Source of the DNA: Protopterus annectens
Lineage: Eukaryota; Chordata; Ceratodontiformes; Protopteridae
Direction of reading: 5' to 3'
Assembly (NCBI RefSeq): GCF_019279795.1
Contig: NC_056727.1
Coordinates: 1,212,636,077-1,212,700,076, forward strand
DNA length: 64,000 nt
This document shows positions 60,577 through 64,000 of this stretch, in pieces. Numbering within the stretch: the first letter of the stretch is position 1; each line of letters begins with the position of its first letter. The notes under the pieces were generated by a model. The model ran no database searches. It was not told the origin of the DNA and worked only from the letters and a program-made list of their open reading frames with translations. The translations under genes were made by a program, and so were the position numbers.

Positions 60577-61755
60577 CTATAATTTACCTACAGTATTCGA
60601 GAACAAGGAATCACCTGCTTTGTTGTTGGACTTTGTTGTGGTTGCTTGAAGTTTGCTGGAGGAGCGTAGTGAGTCAAGGTTTTTGTAGGGGATGATGAGG
60701 TCAGAGAGTATAGGAGTATTGTTAGAATGGTAAAATAGCTTGTGGGCAATGGTAAATTGAGTATATGCCAGGAGATTATGCAATTCTAGCCAGCCTAGTT
60801 GCATTAGGGTCAGACAGTGATGGGTTCTAAAGGGATTACCAGTAGCAAAACGGGCAATACTATTGTAGGAGTAAGTTAGTTTGCTAAGGTTAGTTTTTTT
60901 AGGTTAGAGTAAATGGGTGAGGCGTAAAGAAGTGTTGAGATTAAGTGTGAGTGAGCAATTTTGGTTCTAGCTGATTGTGTTAGGAAGGGTTTGATTTTAT
61001 ATAAGGAGCCTAGTTTTCTGTTAAGATATTTTATGGTGTTATTAATATGGTTGTAAGTTAAGGTTGTTATCAATAGTTATTCCTAGCAGTTTGGTGGTGG
61101 AGTCTGGTGATAAGAGGGTACCGCTGGTAGAACTGATTGAGAAGTCTATTGGGGAAGACTTACTGGTGGGAGTAAAGAGTAGGAGTTTTGTTTTCTTAGC
61201 ATTAAGAAGGAGGCAACGCTTTAAGAACCAGGTCTCAATTGTATTAAATACCTTCGGAGTCAGAGAGAGTAGATTTGAGGGGGAGTTAGCTGAGCATATG
61301 ATTGTTGAATCGTCTGCATATTGTATGCAGGTAGCTTGAGGAATTGCTAAATGCAGGTCATTAATGAATAATGAAAAAAGGAGGGGTCCTAGAATGGAGC
61401 CCTGAGGGACTCCAAGGGTGACTGGCAGGAGGGATGAAATGTTCTGCTCCCAGAGAACTGCTTGTTGTCTATTGCTAAGGTAGGACTTGAACCATTGGAC
61501 AGCGAGAGTATCGAGGGAAAGGGACTCTAGAATGTTAATTAGAAGGGTATGGTTAACCATATCAAAAGCTTTTGAGAGATCGACAAAGAGTGCAGATGAG
61601 AGGATATTATTGTTACGATTTTTATTAATGGTATCTGTGAAGGATAAGAGGGCGGTAGTGGTGCTATGAAATGGCCTAAAGCCATGTTGACAATTGGCAA
61701 GAATGTTATGTTGGGTTAAGTGGTCTAGAAGCCGATAGTGAATACACTTCTCCAT
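60577..61755 (-). pseudogene. L2-like ORF2, RT core and C-terminus
   Basis: 237 uninterrupted residues (61042-61755) hold ANCQHGFRPFHSTTTALLSF, ALFVDLSKAFDMVNHTLL, LGVPQGSILGPLLFSLFIND and the catalytic CIQYADDSTIICS, then LNAKKTKLLLF and LLGITIDNNLNL. After a frame change, 60876-61073 (IKPFLTQSARTKIAHSHLIS) and 60577-60804 (GWLELHNLLAYTQFTIAHKL) complete the C-terminus. The family order is right. Confidence 0.88.
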
Positions 61756-61781
61756 AATTTTAGCTAGGGGGGATAAAAGGG

Positions 61782-63330
61782 CTATAGGCCGATAGAGTAA
61801 TCTTTTGAGCTGCCACCTTTATGTAGAGGTATGATATGAGAGATTTTCCAGATTTCTGGGATATATCCCTCTGTAATAGTTCTATTAATAAGGATGGATA
61901 TTGGGTATGCAATAGCTTTGGCTGCTTTTTGTAGGTATTCAGATGGTAACTGGTCGGCAGAAGGAGTGCAAGGCTTAAACTTTTGGATGAATTTGAGGAT
62001 GAGATCTGTAGGGATGGGTTGAAATTTAAATGTTGGAAGAGGGCCAGGACTGATGGTATGAGGTTTTGAGTTATCAGGGGTTAGTTGACTGGCAAGTGAC
62101 TGTATGGTCTCAGTGAAGAAAGTATTGAAGGTATTTGCAATTTGGATGGAAGAATTATGATCAGATCCTAGTGGGGTAGGGGTATGAGAGTGGCCTGGGA
62201 GTAAGAGACGATTGATTCCTGACCAGAATTTCTGTGAGTTATTATGGTGAATGTCCTGTAAGTTACAGTAATAGTTCTTTTTATCAGTAAGTATGGCCTT
62301 TTTAGTAATATTTCTAAGCTGCCTAAAGTTTTGTTGGTCAGAGAGAGTTTTGGAAGCTCTCCATTTAGCCCATAGTTTGTTTCTGAGTAACATTTTTTGT
62401 TTAGTTTCCTTAGTGAGCCATGGGGCTGGTTTGGTTTTCATTCTGATGGAGCATTTTGGAGCATGCCTGTCAAGGATACTTAAGAATTTGGAGTTGAAGT
62501 ATTTAGCAGTCTCATCAAGTGGCAGGATTTTTAAATCCTTCCAATCGCAGGCACTTCGTTCATTTTGAAATAGTACTTGGCTGAAGTATTTGTTGGTCCC
62601 TGATATCCTATATGTGGGGGGGGTTAGAAAAATCATTTTTCTTCCTTATAATGTAGGTCAAACAGTGGTCGCTTATGTCATCAGACAGAGTTCCAGTTGT
62701 GTAAGTTAATTTAAGATTGTTCGTAAGAATCCAATCTAAGGTTGTTTCTTTTTTATTTGGTTTGTTGATTCTGGTAGTAGAAGTAATTGTTTGACTAAAG
62801 CCATGAAGATTTATATGAGTAGTGGGGTTTTCAGTATTTACAGTTTTCTAGTCGGTGTTGAAGTCTCCTAATATAATAGTTTCTTGTGGATAAGTAGAGG
62901 AAATCCAGCTAAGGATATCCTCAATAGTATTACAATTGTTGCCTGGAGGAAGGTAGATGCAGATGATATACATTGAGTTGATGGGTGATGTTTAGTCCAT
63001 CTTTATATAAGATTGCTACTCCCCCACCTTTTATTTTATTACGGTCTTGTCTTAATATATTATATCCTGGGGGAATTATTACATTGTCTCTAGTATGAGG
63101 TTTTAACCAAGTTTCTGTGAGGCGGAGATTGTCGAATGAGTAAATATCTAGCAGGGCATGGATGTGGGCTATTTTGTTTTTAATACTTTGTATATTAAGA
63201 TGTCCTATAAGGAAAGAATTTGGAGGTCTGGAGAGGTTAATAAGGGGTGTTGAGTTGAGGTAGGTGGTATTGCTTAAGCTGCTGTTGTTTGGACCTGGAT
63301 TAGGGTGAATGTCGCCATCTTTTAATGAGG
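61782..63330 (-). pseudogene. L2-like ORF2, endonuclease and RT N-terminus
   Basis: 284 residues at 61782-62636 contain KPAPWLTKETKQKMLLRNKL and WSGINRLLLPG, then LPSEYLQKAAKAIAYPISIL and IPEIWKISHIIPLHKGGSSK, the RT entry. The endonuclease N-terminus is readable at 63020-63220 (LIGHLNIQSIKNKIAHIHAL, RLTETWLKPHTRDNV, KIKGGGVAILYK). The stretch between them is degraded, with no GDFN motif left in frame. Confidence 0.8.
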
Positions 63331-63638
63331 GATGTTTAAGTGTTAGAGTAGGGTTGCCAGTATGGTTTATTTGATATTTTACTTTGTTTGCTCTATGTTT
63401 GTAGTACTTAATATGTGAGTCTATGGAATCTGGGTAGCAGGTAGCTAGGATTGGAAGTGATATTTATTTGAGTATGTGTGTAGGTAAGAGTGAATGTAGC
63501 AGTTTGTTTTGGAGAGTAAGTTAATTGGTTAAAGGATGAACTTTCAAAGAGGGTGAGGATATAAGCAGAGGTAAGAACAGACATACATGCTGTTAGGAGA
63601 GTTAGTTTGGTTACTAAAGGTTTAGTTACTTTAGGCAT
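63290..63638 (-). pseudogene. L2-like ORF2 leader with 2A-like motif
   Basis: 63408-63638 gives MPKVTKPLVTKLTLLTACMS followed by a hydrophobic stretch (VLTSAYILTLF), resembling a signal or signal-anchor sequence. One base out of frame downstream, GDIHPNPGP is encoded at 63290-63316. Such NPGP motifs in LINE N-termini are related to 2A ribosome-skipping peptides (consensus DxExNPGP) and can double as signal-like leaders. The His in place of Glu makes activity uncertain. Confidence 0.6.
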
Positions 63639-64000
63639 AGTTTAAAGTTAAAATAATAGTATAGGTTAGTGGGGGTGGAGTGGCTGAGATATAATAAAAA
63701 GTAAAGTTGGAGTGGAAAATATAGAAAGGTTAATAGAGCGAAAGGATAATTAAGTGGGAGGTATTTGCAGTAGCTATTGGTAATTGGCTGACAAGAAATA
63801 GTACAGGAAGGTATGAGTATGTAAGTAAGTGGAGGATGGGTGATGCTGTTTATGTGTAGTGTGGTGATAGGTAAGTAGGATTGGTATAGGGGAGAGAGGG
63901 AGTGGTCTAGTTAGTTTAAATGTAGGAGCAGTGGGGGTGGGTGAGAATTGGGGGTAGGCGAGCGGAGTGAGCCTGTAGGGCGAACGGAGCGGGTAGAGTA

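Larger units (their letters stand above)
60143..64000 (-). mobile_element. L2-like (Jockey-superfamily) LINE, runs off the window edge
   Basis: The 3' end carries a (TTTA)n tract at 60148-60165 and the block gttaactgggctagtct. RT, endonuclease and an N-terminal leader follow upstream on the minus strand. GC-rich sequence beyond 63660 is probably 5' UTR. The coding parts carry several frame breaks. Confidence 0.82.

Overview
This is vertebrate nuclear DNA from a repeat-bloated genome, not prokaryotic or organellar sequence: no operons, origins or CRISPR arrays, only short decayed ORFs, long CA and TA microsatellites, and dense retrotransposon wreckage. One host coding exon is recognisable, on the minus strand at 11774-11887 (114 bp, 38 codons, AG/GT bounded). 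It encodes the conserved [11 protein letters not shown] block of UDP-galactose 4-epimerase (GALE). No other GALE exon was found, so the rest reads as GALE introns or flank, with at least 11 kb on the downstream side and possibly up to 52 kb upstream. The mixture of DIRS, CR1, L1/Tx1-like, L2-like, RTE, Gypsy, hAT and tRNA-SINE sequence suits a large-genome amphibian, lungfish or early-branching ray-finned fish. The window alone cannot decide between them.

Layout. 1-720: nothing recognised. 729-5840: a hAT (Charlie-like) DNA transposon with both terminal inverted repeats and a 7/8-matching 8-bp target duplication; its transposase runs on the minus strand, and other repeats (SINE piece, CR1 piece, 45-bp minisatellite, hammerhead-like motif, TIR repeat) lie inside it. 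6918-9545: RTE LINE. 10140-11130: 3' end of an L1/Tx1-like LINE. 11774-11887: GALE exon. 13309-13653: tRNA-type SINE with target duplication. 15934-21536: DIRS element 1. 22920-26830: CR1 LINE with an intact ORF1 esterase. 28544-29395: TA-rich satellite tract holding a foldback element. 29415-35563: DIRS element 2, the best preserved. 35990-36226: SINE with a perfect 14-bp duplication. 36850-37110: Ty3/Gypsy integrase remnant. 38703-44622: DIRS element 3, degenerate. 44917-45530 and 57113-58560: decayed CR1 pieces. 46530-47210: L1 endonuclease piece on the plus strand. 48105-56430: a probable near-full-length L1/Tx1-like element broken by a foldback element and an unexplained 2.7-kb segment. 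58830-59700: relic of a third DIRS lineage. 60143-63700 and onward to the edge: an L2-like LINE with a 2A-like motif.

How it fits together. Almost every long element is in the same orientation as the GALE exon. The three DIRS copies show the full hallmark set: a zinc-knuckle gag-like ORF, RT, RNase H and methyltransferase-like region, an overlapping tyrosine recombinase, inverted terminal repeats, and an internal region complementary to both ends. None looks fully coding, because each carries nonsense codons or frameshifts. The points most worth following up are the hammerhead-like motif, two related foldback elements (one with a 43-bp perfect palindrome), a SINE whose tail matches the RTE 3' end, the 2A-like motif, and a promoter or LTR-like segment near 54690-54960.
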